A stretch of DNA of 64,000 nt from assembly GCF_003473295.1 (NCBI RefSeq), contig NZ_QRMP01000002.1:125204-189203 (forward strand), in the 5' to 3' direction. The stretch's first letter is position 1; each line of letters begins with the position of its first letter. Positions 43,482-52,131 of this stretch are shown here, one piece after another. A program made the translations under genes and the position numbers. The notes below the pieces were generated by a model, which did not search any database, was not told where the DNA came from, and was given only the letters and a program-made list of their open reading frames with translations. The stretch is from Parabacteroides sp. AM08-6 (GTDB lineage: Bacteria; Bacteroidota; Bacteroidia; Bacteroidales; Tannerellaceae).

Positions 43482-44171
43482 TTATTGTAGTCTGAATACT
43501 ACAGGCACTGAGAAACTAACACGTACGGGTTTACCTCTTTGTTCTCCCGGTGTCCATTTCGGCATCGTGCTGACTACACGAAGAGCCTCTTTGTCTAGTG
43601 ATGGGTCTACACCGCGTATAACTTTAATGTCCACGATAGAACCGTCTGTGTTTACAACGAATCCAACAGTTACACGACCGTGTATACCATTTTCCTGAGC
43701 GATAATCGGATAGTTGGTGTTTTTATTCAGATATTTCGTCAACGCAGCCGCTCCGCCCGGAAATTCAGGCATTTTCTCCACGATTTGAAAAATATGATCT
43801 GCAGACTCTTCTTCTTCTTCGACTACTGCAGGCGGTACATAGGTGTCTACCTGTGCAGCTCTCGCATCGTCTTCGGACGATGCGATATCGACATCATCCA
43901 ACTCGACGTCATCTTCAACAACGGTTAAAACTTCAGCTACTGGTGGAGGAGCTGGTAATGGAGGTGGAGGGGTTTGTTCCTCCGGCCTCGTGATTTCAAT
44001 CTCATCTTCCACGAGAATATCGCCCACGCCTTGGTCTGTGGCGATTTCGATATCGCGGTTGCTCCATTCGAAGCCTACGAACAGGACTGCAAGTCCGACA
44101 ATCATACCCATCAGGATACTCATCGACTTACCTCTTTCCAGGTCCGCTTTTGGTGATTTCTTAACTTCCAT
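43482..44171 (-). CDS. tonB: energy transducer TonB
   Basis: 229 residues. Cytoplasmic N-terminus, one membrane helix ('SILMGMIVGLAVLFVGFEW'), a periplasmic Pro-rich and acidic linker ('PPPPLPAPPPVAEV', 'EDDVELDDVDIASSEDD') and a C-terminal TonB domain from about residue 140 ('MPEFPGGAAALTKYLNKNTN', 'VGFVVNTDGSIVDIKVIRG', 'KPVRVSFSVPVVFRLQ'). It couples the ExbB/ExbD motor encoded at 39000-41321 to TonB-dependent receptors. The linker is shorter and more acidic than in E. coli. Confidence 0.94.
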   Translation of the reverse strand: MEVKKSPKADLERGKSMSILMGMIVGLAVLFVGFEWSNRDIEIATDQGVGDILVEDEIEITRPEEQTPPPPLPAPPPVAEVLTVVEDDVELDDVDIASSEDDARAAQVDTYVPPAVVEEEEESADHIFQIVEKMPEFPGGAAALTKYLNKNTNYPIIAQENGIHGRVTVGFVVNTDGSIVDIKVIRGVDPSLDKEALRVVSTMPKWTPGEQRGKPVRVSFSVPVVFRLQ

Positions 44172-44209
44172 ATACTTATTTGTTTATAAAAATGTGTCTT
44201 TCAATAGCG

Positions 44210-44217
44210 CAAAAGTA
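44210..44217 (-). promoter_or_regulatory. -7 box for tonB
   Basis: Minus strand TACTTTTG, 39 bp before the start. The -33 is not evident. Confidence 0.5.
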
Positions 44218-44366
44218 TGAATTATTTTCAATATTACGATGTATCATGCGAAATACTATTGCATTTTTAATTTTTTTTTGATGCCGAATAAAAATAATCG
44301 TCTTCATATACCTTTTCTGTGTTTTTTCCGTTTCTGTAATTGGAACGTCTCGTTCCGGTTTTTATT

Positions 44367-44374
44367 TATCTTTG
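44367..44374 (+). promoter_or_regulatory. -7 box for porQ
   Basis: TATCTTTG, 20 bp before the ATG; it lies inside the longer upstream frame, which supports the start at 44395. Confidence 0.55.
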
Positions 44375-44394
44375 TAGGCATTTTGATGACATAT

Positions 44395-45387
44395 ATGAGA
44401 AATATTATACTTGTACTATTCTTTTGTTCCTTTTTGCAAACGGCTGTAGGGCAAAGCGGGGAGGAGGTTTTCACGTTTTTGCGTTACCCGTCGTCGGCCC
44501 GTGCGAATGCCTTGGGCGGGCACTCTGTCTCATTGGTGGAAAGAGATCCTTCCCTGATTTTTCATAATCCGGCCTTGTTGGGAGCGGAAATGGATGGAAT
44601 GGTCAATCTGAATTATATGAATTACATAGCCGACATCAATGTGGGAAGTGCTCTTTTTACTAAAGCATTCAAGGAAAAAGGGGCTTGGGGTGTCGGAGCT
44701 GTCTTTTTTAGTAACGGTAAAATAAAGGGGATGACGCCGGAGCAGGTGTCTATCGGGGATATTTCCGCGAAGGATATTCAGATGAGCGGCTTTTTCTCTT
44801 ACGACCTTTCTACGAAGTGGCGGGGCGGAGCTTCCCTGAAATTCCTGTATTCGAATATGGATATCTATTCGTCCGTCGGCTTGGCTGTCGATGCCGGACT
44901 AAGCTATTATGATTCGGAAAAAGAGTTCTCTTTCGGATTCGCTTTTAAAAATATCGGGGCGCAGCTGACTGCTTATGAAGATGAGCGGCAGAAAATGCCT
45001 TGGGACATACAGATGGGCATCACAAAACGGATGGCACATGCGCCAATCCGCTTGTCGCTGACGGCCATGTACCTGAACCGCTGGAAATTTAATTATATAG
45101 ACGATACCGATAAGGAGTATGATGGTGACAGCTTTTTCCAAGCGTTTATCAAGCATTTTGTTATTGGCATCGATTTTGTCCCTTCCGAAAACTTCTGGGT
45201 CGGCGTGGGCTACAATCCTAAAACATCCCTGGATATGAAATTGCAGGGTGGAAACGCCCTTTCCGGTTTCTCCGGCGGTGCAGGCGTAAAGATTAAAATG
45301 TTTGATGTGGGTGTATCGGTCGCTAAATATCATCCTTCTGCATTATCTTTTATGATGAGCGTCTCCACTACAATCGGCGATTTCTAA
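44395..45387 (+). CDS. porQ: type IX secretion system protein PorQ
   Basis: 330 residues with signal peptide ('LQTAVGQSGEEVF'). The PorQ signature opens the mature protein: 'FTFLRYPSSARANALGGHSV', then 'DPSLIFHNPALLGAEMDGMV'. Strands alternate in the style of the PorV/FadL outer-membrane barrel family. In Porphyromonas PorQ works with PorU, PorV and PorZ on the cell surface. No other T9SS gene is in this window. ATG 44395 chosen for the signal peptide; the 5' extension is rejected. Confidence 0.85.
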   Translation: MRNIILVLFFCSFLQTAVGQSGEEVFTFLRYPSSARANALGGHSVSLVERDPSLIFHNPALLGAEMDGMVNLNYMNYIADINVGSALFTKAFKEKGAWGVGAVFFSNGKIKGMTPEQVSIGDISAKDIQMSGFFSYDLSTKWRGGASLKFLYSNMDIYSSVGLAVDAGLSYYDSEKEFSFGFAFKNIGAQLTAYEDERQKMPWDIQMGITKRMAHAPIRLSLTAMYLNRWKFNYIDDTDKEYDGDSFFQAFIKHFVIGIDFVPSENFWVGVGYNPKTSLDMKLQGGNALSGFSGGAGVKIKMFDVGVSVAKYHPSALSFMMSVSTTIGDF

Positions 45388-45390
45388 TCG

Positions 45391-45617
45391 TTCTCTTTTT
45401 TCATCCTATCTTTTATCCTTTTCCCTATTATCTTTTAGCCGATAGAGTGCGTTCTATTAGTTGTTCGCCAATTGGTGAACGATCGTCCGCCAATTGACGA
45501 ACGATTGTCCGCTGGTTGGCGAACGGTCGTTCGCTTGCTGGCGAACAACTAATGGGATACGACGAAAGCCTTACTTTATACCGACGAAAACCTTAAAAGA
45601 TAGTAATGAAAAGAGAA
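45391..45617. mobile_element. MITE-like element with terminal inverted repeats
   Basis: The left end (TTCTCTTTTTTCAT..CTATCTTTTA, 45391-45415) is mirrored at the right end (TAAAAGATAG..ATGAAAAGAGAA, 45594-45617). Inner arms ATTAGTTGTTCGCCA (45456-45470) and TGGCGAACAACTAAT (45539-45553) are also exact reverse complements. Both pairs are centred on 45504/45505, so the whole block is a large imperfect inverted repeat of 227 bp. No transposase ORF inside. It fills the gap between the porQ stop and the cmk promoter. Confidence 0.65.
45463..45546. repeat. array of four 18-bp palindromes with 4-bp spacers
   Basis: GTTCGCCAATTGGTGAAC (45463), GTCCGCCAATTGACGAAC (45485), GTCCGCTGGTTGGCGAAC (45507), GTTCGCTTGCTGGCGAAC (45529), separated by GATC, GATT and GGTC, a strict 22-bp period. 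Each unit is a near palindrome. The flanks repeat the period: GACGAAA at 45561 and 45583, ATCTTTTA at 45408 and 45430. Confidence 0.92.
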
Positions 45618-45635
45618 GAAGATAGTAATCTGTCG

Positions 45636-45643
45636 TATCTTTG
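45636..45643 (+). promoter_or_regulatory. -7 box for cmk-ispH
   Basis: TATCTTTG just right of the MITE-like element. It makes starts before about 45650 impossible. Confidence 0.6.
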
Positions 45644-45679
45644 CGGAAACATATATATATTATAGGAATGGAAAACCTG

Positions 45680-46378
45680 ATGAAAACAAAAAAGATTATA
45701 ATCGCGATAGACGGAGTATCCTCTACCGGCAAAAGCACGATGGCAAAGGATTTGGCAAAGGAATTGGGGTATACATATATAGATACGGGCGCTATGTATC
45801 GTGCCGTTACCTTATATAGTATTCAACATGGATTTTTTGCAGACGGGCAAATTGACGAAGCGAAGTTGCAGGCAGCTATTGCCGATATCGAGATTTCTTT
45901 CCGTTTTAATCCAGAGACCGGCCGGCCGGACACTTACCTGAACGGTGTGAATGTGGAAAAAGAAATTCGGGGAATGGAGGTGGCCAACCTGGTAAGCCCG
46001 GTTGCCGCCTTGGGGTTTGTCCGCCGCGCCATGGTAGCCAAACAGCAGGAGATGGGAAAGGCGAAAGGAATAGTCATGGACGGACGGGATATCGGAACGG
46101 TTGTTTTCCCGGATGCCGAACTGAAGATATATGTGACGGCAAGTCCTGAAGTACGTGCCAAGAGGCGCTTGGATGAGCTGAAAGCCAAAGGCGAGACGGC
46201 CTCTTTCGATGACGTGCTGGAAAATGTAAAGATGCGCGACCATATTGATATGACCCGCAAAGAAAGCCCGCTCCGGAAAGCGGACGATGCGTTGGAATTG
46301 GATAACTCCCGGATGACGATTGCCGAACAAAAAGAGTGGTTATTGGAAAAATACAATGATAGAAGTAGAAATAGATAA
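45680..46378 (+). CDS. cmk: cytidylate kinase
   Basis: Phosphorylates CMP and dCMP. P-loop '[20 protein letters not shown]', NMP-binding '[19 protein letters not shown]', '[20 protein letters not shown]' and the LID region '[14 protein letters not shown]'. ATG 45680 starts the '[12 protein letters not shown]' core; ATG 45668 ('MENLMKTKK') is also possible and lies after the promoter. The 3' end overlaps ispH by 23 bp, so the genes are coupled. 232 residues from the chosen start. Confidence 0.95.
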   Translation: MKTKKIIIAIDGVSSTGKSTMAKDLAKELGYTYIDTGAMYRAVTLYSIQHGFFADGQIDEAKLQAAIADIEISFRFNPETGRPDTYLNGVNVEKEIRGMEVANLVSPVAALGFVRRAMVAKQQEMGKAKGIVMDGRDIGTVVFPDAELKIYVTASPEVRAKRRLDELKAKGETASFDDVLENVKMRDHIDMTRKESPLRKADDALELDNSRMTIAEQKEWLLEKYNDRSRNR

Positions 46379-47228
46379 AAGCTCCGGTTTCTGTTTCGGA
46401 GTCGTGACCGCTATCGAGAGTGCCGAACGTGAACTAAAAAATACGGATACGCTTTATTGCCTGGGTGATATTGTGCACAACAGCCTGGAGGTGGAGCGGC
46501 TCGAAGCCTCCGGATTGCGTACTATCGGGCATAAAGAGTTTGAGAGGCTGAAAGGGAAAAAAGTATTGCTTCGTGCCCACGGTGAACCTCCCTCTACTTA
46601 TGAAATAGCCCGGCGGAACAATATCATGATTGTCGATGCGACCTGTCCCGTCGTACTCCAGTTGCAACGTAAAATACACAAGTGCTACGAAGCGACACGA
46701 GGTGATAATACCCAAGTTGTGATATATGGGAAAAAAGGGCATGCTGAAGTAAACGGCTTAGTCGGACAAACGGAAGGAACGGCAATCGTTATCGAAAAGA
46801 TACAGGACTTGGAGAAGCTGGATTTTTCCCGGAATATTTGCCTGTTCTCGCAAACCACCAAGTCGCTGGATGGTTTTCGGGAGGTCGTAGCTGAAATACA
46901 ACGCCGCATTGCGGATAACGTAACGTTTGAATATTTCGACACAATCTGCCGCCAGGTAGCCAACCGGTTGCCGAATATTCAGGCTTTTGCCTCAAAGCAT
47001 GACCGGATATATTTTGTGGCCGGAAAGAAAAGTTCGAACGGGAAAATGTTGCTCGAAGAATGCCGGAAAGCGAATCCGAATACTCTTTTTATATCGGAAG
47101 CAAAGGAAATAACGGAACCTTTGCCGCCCGGAGTGAACAGCGTAGGCGTATGCGGGGCCACTTCCACCCCTAAATGGCTGATGGAAGAGGTGGCTGTACG
47201 TATTCGAGAATTGAATGCCGGACGTTGA
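46356..47228 (+). CDS. ispH: 4-hydroxy-3-methylbut-2-enyl diphosphate reductase
   Basis: Last enzyme of the MEP isoprenoid pathway, a 4Fe-4S protein of 290 residues. The three cluster cysteines are in '[16 protein letters not shown]', '[11 protein letters not shown]' and 'TICRQVANR'. '[15 protein letters not shown]' and '[15 protein letters not shown]' carry conserved His residues; '[12 protein letters not shown]' closes the site. It supplies IPP/DMAPP for uppS and the polyprenyl synthase of this window. Start overlaps the cmk end. Confidence 0.96.
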   Translation: MIEVEIDKSSGFCFGVVTAIESAERELKNTDTLYCLGDIVHNSLEVERLEASGLRTIGHKEFERLKGKKVLLRAHGEPPSTYEIARRNNIMIVDATCPVVLQLQRKIHKCYEATRGDNTQVVIYGKKGHAEVNGLVGQTEGTAIVIEKIQDLEKLDFSRNICLFSQTTKSLDGFREVVAEIQRRIADNVTFEYFDTICRQVANRLPNIQAFASKHDRIYFVAGKKSSNGKMLLEECRKANPNTLFISEAKEITEPLPPGVNSVGVCGATSTPKWLMEEVAVRIRELNAGR

Positions 47229-47289
47229 TATAGGCTGTTAAGATTGCGTGAAGTTTGATAAAAAAGGCATATTCTTGGCAAATAATTAT

Positions 47290-47297
47290 TACTTTTG
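47290..47297 (+). promoter_or_regulatory. -7 box for pfkA
   Basis: TACTTTTG, 27 bp before the start. No -33 at usual spacing. Confidence 0.5.
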
Positions 47298-47324
47298 CCG
47301 CGAATATTAAAAAAAAGACGCTCT

Positions 47325-48305
47325 ATGTCTGCAGTTAAGTGTATTGGCATTTTAACATCCGGAGGTGATGCTCCCGGAATGAACGCTGCCATTCGTGCAG
47401 TGACCCGTTCTGCAATTTATAACGGAATGTCCGTGAAGGGTATTTACCGTGGATATAAGGGACTGATAACTGATGAAATAGAAGATTTCAGAACCCAGAA
47501 TGTAAGTAATATTATCCAACGTGGCGGTACGATATTGAAAACGGCCCGTTGTGCGGAATTTAAAACCCCCGAAGGACGAAAACAAGCTTATGACAAGCTT
47601 ATGGAACATGGTATCGACGCGCTGGTGGCAGTCGGCGGTGACGGGACCTTAACCGGTGCCCGTATTTTCGCTCAAGAGTTTAATTATCCTATAGTCGGTC
47701 TTCCCGGTACAATAGACAATGACTTGTTCGGAACAGATGTGACAATCGGGTATGATACGGCTTTGAATACCATCATGGAATGCGTGGACAAGATTCGTGA
47801 TACGGCTACTTCCCACGACCGTTTGTTCTTTATCGAAGTGATGGGACGTGACGCCGGTTTCCTCGCTTTGAACGGTGCAATCGCATCGGGAGCCGAAGCA
47901 GCTATTATTCCGGAAATCTCGATGGAGAAAGACCAACTGGCCGAAATGATTGAGACGGGTTTCCGTAAATCGAAGAACAGTAGTATCGTACTGGTTGCCG
48001 AAAGTGAAGTGACGGGTGGTGCGATGGGTGTTGCCGAACGTGTAAAACGTGAATATCCGCAGTTTGACGTGCGCGTATCTATCCTTGGACATTTACAGCG
48101 CGGAGGTTCTCCTACGGCACAAGACCGTATTCTGGCTACCCGTATGGGAGTGGCTGCCATCGATGCTTTGCTGGATGACCAGCGGAATGTGATGATGGGT
48201 ATTCAGAACGATGAAATAGTGTATGTGCCTTTCTCCAAAGCAATCAAGAATGATAAGCCTATCAATCGCGATTTGCTGGATACGTTGCGTATTTCATCTA
48301 TTTGA
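47325..48305 (+). CDS. pfkA: ATP-dependent 6-phosphofructokinase
   Basis: 326 residues. '[17 protein letters not shown]' and '[17 protein letters not shown]' form the ATP site, '[20 protein letters not shown]' holds the catalytic Asp (TIDND), '[20 protein letters not shown]' the fructose-6-phosphate site. The ATP-type Gly in 'GGDGT' is present, so an ATP rather than PPi donor is expected. ATG 47325 chosen; the upstream frame crosses the promoter. Confidence 0.95.
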   Translation: MSAVKCIGILTSGGDAPGMNAAIRAVTRSAIYNGMSVKGIYRGYKGLITDEIEDFRTQNVSNIIQRGGTILKTARCAEFKTPEGRKQAYDKLMEHGIDALVAVGGDGTLTGARIFAQEFNYPIVGLPGTIDNDLFGTDVTIGYDTALNTIMECVDKIRDTATSHDRLFFIEVMGRDAGFLALNGAIASGAEAAIIPEISMEKDQLAEMIETGFRKSKNSSIVLVAESEVTGGAMGVAERVKREYPQFDVRVSILGHLQRGGSPTAQDRILATRMGVAAIDALLDDQRNVMMGIQNDEIVYVPFSKAIKNDKPINRDLLDTLRISSI

Positions 48306-48325
48306 AAGGATATACTTTATCAGGA

Positions 48326-48362
48326 AAAGCCAACTAAGCCTTTGTGTATTAGTTGGCTTTTT
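48326..48362. terminator. bidirectional terminator (pfkA / secreted orphan)
   Basis: AAAGCCAACTAA (48326-48337) pairs exactly with TTAGTTGGCTTT (48349-48360), with flanking A and T runs. Confidence 0.88.
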
Positions 48363-49329
48363 AGTTGTCAAGAACTTTTAAGCTCAGGTTCTTCACGCTT
48401 ATGGCTGCGTCGAATGTACCGGGTATTTCCCAGCCGAAGTTCATGCCGCAAATCTCCAAATCATCCCAAGCTGTATCTTTAAAATATCCTTTTGCTCTCA
48501 TTTTCTCAATCGCTTCTTTTATCAAAGGCAATACATCCGTTTTTGCCTGATGCCATTGTTTGTCTTCAAACGAGATATTCCCCCAGACGGGCAGTTGAGG
48601 TACGTTATAAATATAGGTAGAGGTTCCCAAATCCCAGGAAATAGTGGACGTGTTGTTCATTTGCGGGTATCGATAGTCAAAAGAGGGAATACCCAGCCAA
48701 ATAAAAGAGTTAAAATCTTTCGATTGGGGATTTGCATTCTTTAGAACGAAATAGAAAGGCGATTGGGCTGTATGTATTTCCGGATTGTATTCACTGTCCG
48801 GCATTTTCCTTTCGCATTTCTCTAATTTGAGTTCGATAGAGAACATCAGTTGGCGGGCTTTCCCGATATTGGGATGACGGATGAAATCCTGTTCTATCAG
48901 GAGATGTGGCCATGCTTCGTTGGCTTTTCGCGGCTTTTCATATTCCTGGCTGGCATTCAGTTCCAAGTGTAGACTGCCGTCCGGGTTCCAAATTACTTTT
49001 TTCCCCGGATTGGCATATGTGATGTTCCCAATCTCGTCTTTTTCGGGAAGCGTATGTCCCAAGTCGTACTTGCTGTACCATTGGGCCATTTTCCAGATTG
49101 GAATTGTGCCCGTTTTTTTGAAATAAAGGGTATCCACACAGGTTTTCTCGAAGCCTCCGTTTTGCTGTACGATTTGCGGGTCCAAGGGCGTCAGGGCAAA
49201 TCCTTTTTCAAATGCTCTGTCGCCAAATGCCTCCCATTCTTTTGCGGGAGGATTATCCCCGACGCTTATCGAGGCATTGAGAAAGAGACTGCTTGCCATT
49301 GCCAAAAGTATGACGCCCGATTTATTCAT
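48361..49329 (-). CDS. secreted protein of unknown function
   Basis: 322 residues with a signal peptide ('VILLAMASSLFLNASISVGD'). The rest is globular, Trp-rich and beta-rich ('AWPHLLIEQDF', 'LMFSIELKLEKCERKMPDSE', 'FNSFIWLGIPSFDYRY', 'DDLEICGMNFGWEIPGTFDA'), which suggests a carbohydrate-binding or lyase-like beta-sandwich, but no catalytic motif is recognised. Transcribed alone, next to the meaB gene on the same strand (42 bp). I do not know the family. Confidence 0.7.
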   Translation of the reverse strand: MNKSGVILLAMASSLFLNASISVGDNPPAKEWEAFGDRAFEKGFALTPLDPQIVQQNGGFEKTCVDTLYFKKTGTIPIWKMAQWYSKYDLGHTLPEKDEIGNITYANPGKKVIWNPDGSLHLELNASQEYEKPRKANEAWPHLLIEQDFIRHPNIGKARQLMFSIELKLEKCERKMPDSEYNPEIHTAQSPFYFVLKNANPQSKDFNSFIWLGIPSFDYRYPQMNNTSTISWDLGTSTYIYNVPQLPVWGNISFEDKQWHQAKTDVLPLIKEAIEKMRAKGYFKDTAWDDLEICGMNFGWEIPGTFDAAISVKNLSLKVLDN

Positions 49330-49371
49330 CTCTGCATTCTGATTGTTTGAAGTTATTTATGTTTTACCGGT

Positions 49372-50469
49372 TTACTTGCCGGAAATGTCGGCTAAGAATA
49401 AATCCATCATCCTTTTGGCGGCGACAAACGAACTGATTTCGTTGTTCAGCACCTGCTGTTCGGTAATACCCAACCTGTTCTCGACAGCCGGATTGTGATA
49501 GAACTTTTCCCGGAGTGTGTCGTTAATACTTTCATACATCCAGTATTTAGCCTGTTCGTTTCGTTTGTGGTTGAAGTATCCGTTCTTTTTTGTGAACTCC
49601 ATATATTTGCCGATCATTTCCCAGATTTCTTTAATACCCAGATTATAATATCCTGAATATGTCAGGACTTTCGGGAACCAGCCGGACTCGGAAGGCGGGA
49701 ACAGATGGAGGGCATTCCGGAACTGTGCTGCCGCCAGATTTGCCTTGTCTATATTGTCGCCATCGGCTTTATTGATGATAATGCCGTCGGCCATTTCCAT
49801 GATACCGCGTTTGATGCCCTGAAGCTCGTCTCCTGTGCCGGCCAATTGGATTAGCAGGAAAAAGTCGACCATTGAGTGGACGGCTGTCTCACTTTGTCCG
49901 ACACCTACTGTTTCTACAAAAACGGTATCGAAACCGGCTGCTTCACAAAGGACGATGGTTTCACGTGTTTTGCGTGCAACTCCTCCCAAAGAACCAGCAG
50001 AAGGCGAAGGGCGGATGAATGCGTTTTTCTCGCGTGACAATGCTTCCATGCGGGTTTTATCTCCCAGAATACTTCCTTTCGAGCGTTCGCTGCTGGGGTC
50101 GATAGCCAGAACTGCTAATTTCCGTCCTTTGCCTATCAAGTGCATGCCGAATACGTCGATAGAAGTACTTTTCCCGGCACCCGGGACGCCGGTAATACCG
50201 ATACGAACCGACTTGCCGGCATGTGGGAGGCATTTCTCTATAATCTCTTGTGCGACTTGTTGGTGTTCATATTTGGCACTTTCTACCAGCGTTACAGCCT
50301 GGCTGAGGATTGTGATGTTTCCTTTCAGGATACCTTCTACAAATTCGGCCGGAGTATATTCTTTACGTTGAAGACGTTTCTTTAGGTATGGATTAACGGT
50401 CGGTACATCTGCTACTCCCTTGTTTACCTTTAATCCTTTATACAGGTCGTCGTTCTCGGGATGTTCCAT
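49372..50469 (-). CDS. meaB: MeaB-family GTPase (methylmalonyl-CoA mutase chaperone)
   Basis: 365 residues of the ArgK/MeaB G3E GTPase family. Walker A 'GITGVPGAGKSTSIDVFGMH', 'LAVLAIDPSSERSKGSILGD', 'FVETVGVGQSETAVHSMVDF' and the 'INKADGDN' base-specificity motif. MeaB loads and protects adenosylcobalamin in methylmalonyl-CoA mutase during propionate/succinate metabolism. The mutase genes are not in this window. Confidence 0.94.
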   Translation of the reverse strand: MEHPENDDLYKGLKVNKGVADVPTVNPYLKKRLQRKEYTPAEFVEGILKGNITILSQAVTLVESAKYEHQQVAQEIIEKCLPHAGKSVRIGITGVPGAGKSTSIDVFGMHLIGKGRKLAVLAIDPSSERSKGSILGDKTRMEALSREKNAFIRPSPSAGSLGGVARKTRETIVLCEAAGFDTVFVETVGVGQSETAVHSMVDFFLLIQLAGTGDELQGIKRGIMEMADGIIINKADGDNIDKANLAAAQFRNALHLFPPSESGWFPKVLTYSGYYNLGIKEIWEMIGKYMEFTKKNGYFNHKRNEQAKYWMYESINDTLREKFYHNPAVENRLGITEQQVLNNEISSFVAAKRMMDLFLADISGK

Positions 50470-50491
50470 ATTAATAGTTGTTTAATAAATT

Positions 50492-50549
50492 AATATGCCA
50501 ATGTGCCAATTCCGGAAAAGTTTCCCTCTTATTGGTGCATTGACATATT
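50492..50549. repeat. intergenic inverted repeat
   Basis: AATATGCCAATGTGCCAAT (50492-50510) and ATTGGTGCATTGACATATT (50531-50549) are reverse complements with three mismatches. It lies between the DUF1573 and meaB genes on the minus strand; no T run follows, so it is probably a structured RNA segment and not a terminator. Confidence 0.6.
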
Positions 50550-50563
50550 GTTGAATTGGGATA

Positions 50564-51679
50564 TTATTTCTCTGCTGTCACTTTAACAAAACGTATGGGA
50601 CCGTCAGGGTCGTTGCATACGATATTGATGAGTGCTTCCAGTTTTGCTTTTATTTCTTTGGGGCGTACGCTTACTTTGAAAGTGGCGGTTGTGCCTGGTT
50701 TTATTTCCCTTTTGCCTCCTGAAATATCTATCCGTTCATCATCGCAGGTTACACTGTAGATGAGGAGTGGCGACTTCCCGGAGTTGGTTACCTCGATTGT
50801 TCCGCTTACTTTCCCTCCAATCAAAGGAATAAAGTTTCCTTTGGTCGGTAGTTTGCCGAACTCCAGCAAGGTGCCGGACAGTTGTGCAACCGGGGCTTTG
50901 GCTTTGTCTGAAGCGGACAGCTTGCTGAAGTCGTCAATAATATTGGCGGCAACATAGATTTTGTCAGTCTTGTCGTTCTTATCCCCAATCTGTTCGATTG
51001 TGATAGGTATTTCTGTCGTAATCCGCCCTTTTCTTTTAGCCTCTTTGGCATTCATCAAAAGAGTGATTTCTCCGGTTTCTCCCGGTTCCAGTTTTGTGGG
51101 CAGGGCATTTGCTGTCAGATAGTGGGGTGCTTTGCCCAAATGTATTGTGAGAGATGTTTTTCCTTCGTTGATTACACTAATCTTTTCGCCTGATGTTTCT
51201 TCCGGGCGGATGCTGTTGAACAGTACTTTTTTTGTCTGCATTTTCAGTTCGCCGATATTATAAGGATAAAGAATGACAGGTTGTAGTATCTTGGGGGTTA
51301 CATTGCCTTTGATGGCAAGCGTATAACTTCCTTTTTTCCCGTTGCTATAGATTGAAATGGTTTTGTAGAACGGACCCGGGCGGCCTTTAGGGTTGTATGT
51401 TACTTTGACATCGCCGGTTTTTCCCGGAGCGATAGGCTCTTTTGTCCATTCCGGTTGCGTACAACCGCATGATGCTGTAATCCGCGTGATGACGAGCGGA
51501 CCTTCACCAGTGTTTTTGATTTTGAATACATGGCTGGCCAATCCGTCGGCTTCACCGATATTCCCGAAATTATAAGTTAGTTCGTCGGCGCTTATCTGTG
51601 CATTATTCTGTGCCGGTATATTGTACGCTATGAACAATACACCGACCAGAATAAGGAACAGTCTTTTGTTATTCAGCAT
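50564..51679 (-). CDS. DUF1573 protein, multi-domain
   Basis: 371 residues with signal peptide ('VLFIAYNIPAQNN'). The N-terminal domain is a DUF1573 Ig-like fold: 'LTYNFGNIGEADGLASHVFK', 'LVITRITASCGCTQPEW', 'PIAPGKTGDVKVTYNPKGRP'. Two further Ig-like domains follow (about 125-240 and 255-370). The 'ASCGCT' pair is the family hallmark. Located 23 bp after a one-domain paralogue. Function unknown; possible ligand-binding periplasmic proteins. Confidence 0.9.
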   Translation of the reverse strand: MLNNKRLFLILVGVLFIAYNIPAQNNAQISADELTYNFGNIGEADGLASHVFKIKNTGEGPLVITRITASCGCTQPEWTKEPIAPGKTGDVKVTYNPKGRPGPFYKTISIYSNGKKGSYTLAIKGNVTPKILQPVILYPYNIGELKMQTKKVLFNSIRPEETSGEKISVINEGKTSLTIHLGKAPHYLTANALPTKLEPGETGEITLLMNAKEAKRKGRITTEIPITIEQIGDKNDKTDKIYVAANIIDDFSKLSASDKAKAPVAQLSGTLLEFGKLPTKGNFIPLIGGKVSGTIEVTNSGKSPLLIYSVTCDDERIDISGGKREIKPGTTATFKVSVRPKEIKAKLEALINIVCNDPDGPIRFVKVTAEK

Positions 51680-51702
51680 ATTTTGCTTGTTTCTCTTTGT
51701 CG

Positions 51703-52083
51703 TTATTCTTCAACTACTCCCCGGATAGTAAGGATGAAGCTTCCGACTTTCCCATTACTATATACGGATACTGTTTTGGTAAATGGGGCGACACGGCCTT
51801 TGGGATTGTAAGTGATTGTAATCTCTCCTGTTTTCCCAGGGGCAATCGGTTCTTTAGTCCATTCCGGAGTTGTACAACCGCAAGAAGCAATTACGCGGGT
51901 TATAACCAGAGGTTTATCTCCGGTGTTTTCTATTTTAAATGTGTGCGATACTTTCCCGTCTGCTTCTTTGATTGTGCCAAAGTCGTAAGACGTTTCTTTT
52001 GCTGAAATAACAGCCTTCTTCTCGGCCGAAGCCATTCCTGTAGCCAGCAGGATTGCCATAAAAATAAAAATAATCTGTTTCAT
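51703..52083 (-). CDS. DUF1573 protein, single domain
   Basis: 126 residues: signal peptide ('ILLATGMASAEKK') and one DUF1573 domain ('SYDFGTIKEADGKVSHTFKI', 'VIASCGCTTPEWTKEPIAPG'), very similar to the first domain of the following gene. It starts 48 bp after the large macroglobulin gene's stop, so all may be cotranscribed. Confidence 0.9.
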   Translation of the reverse strand: MKQIIFIFMAILLATGMASAEKKAVISAKETSYDFGTIKEADGKVSHTFKIENTGDKPLVITRVIASCGCTTPEWTKEPIAPGKTGEITITYNPKGRVAPFTKTVSVYSNGKVGSFILTIRGVVEE

Positions 52084-52131
52084 CTTTCTTTTATTTAGCT
52101 ATTGTTTATATGCCACAAATATAAGCATTTT

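Noticed and set aside
45463..45546. Tandem palindromes considered as a CRISPR array
   Set aside because: Units are 18 bp with constant 4-bp spacers and no unique spacers or cas genes.
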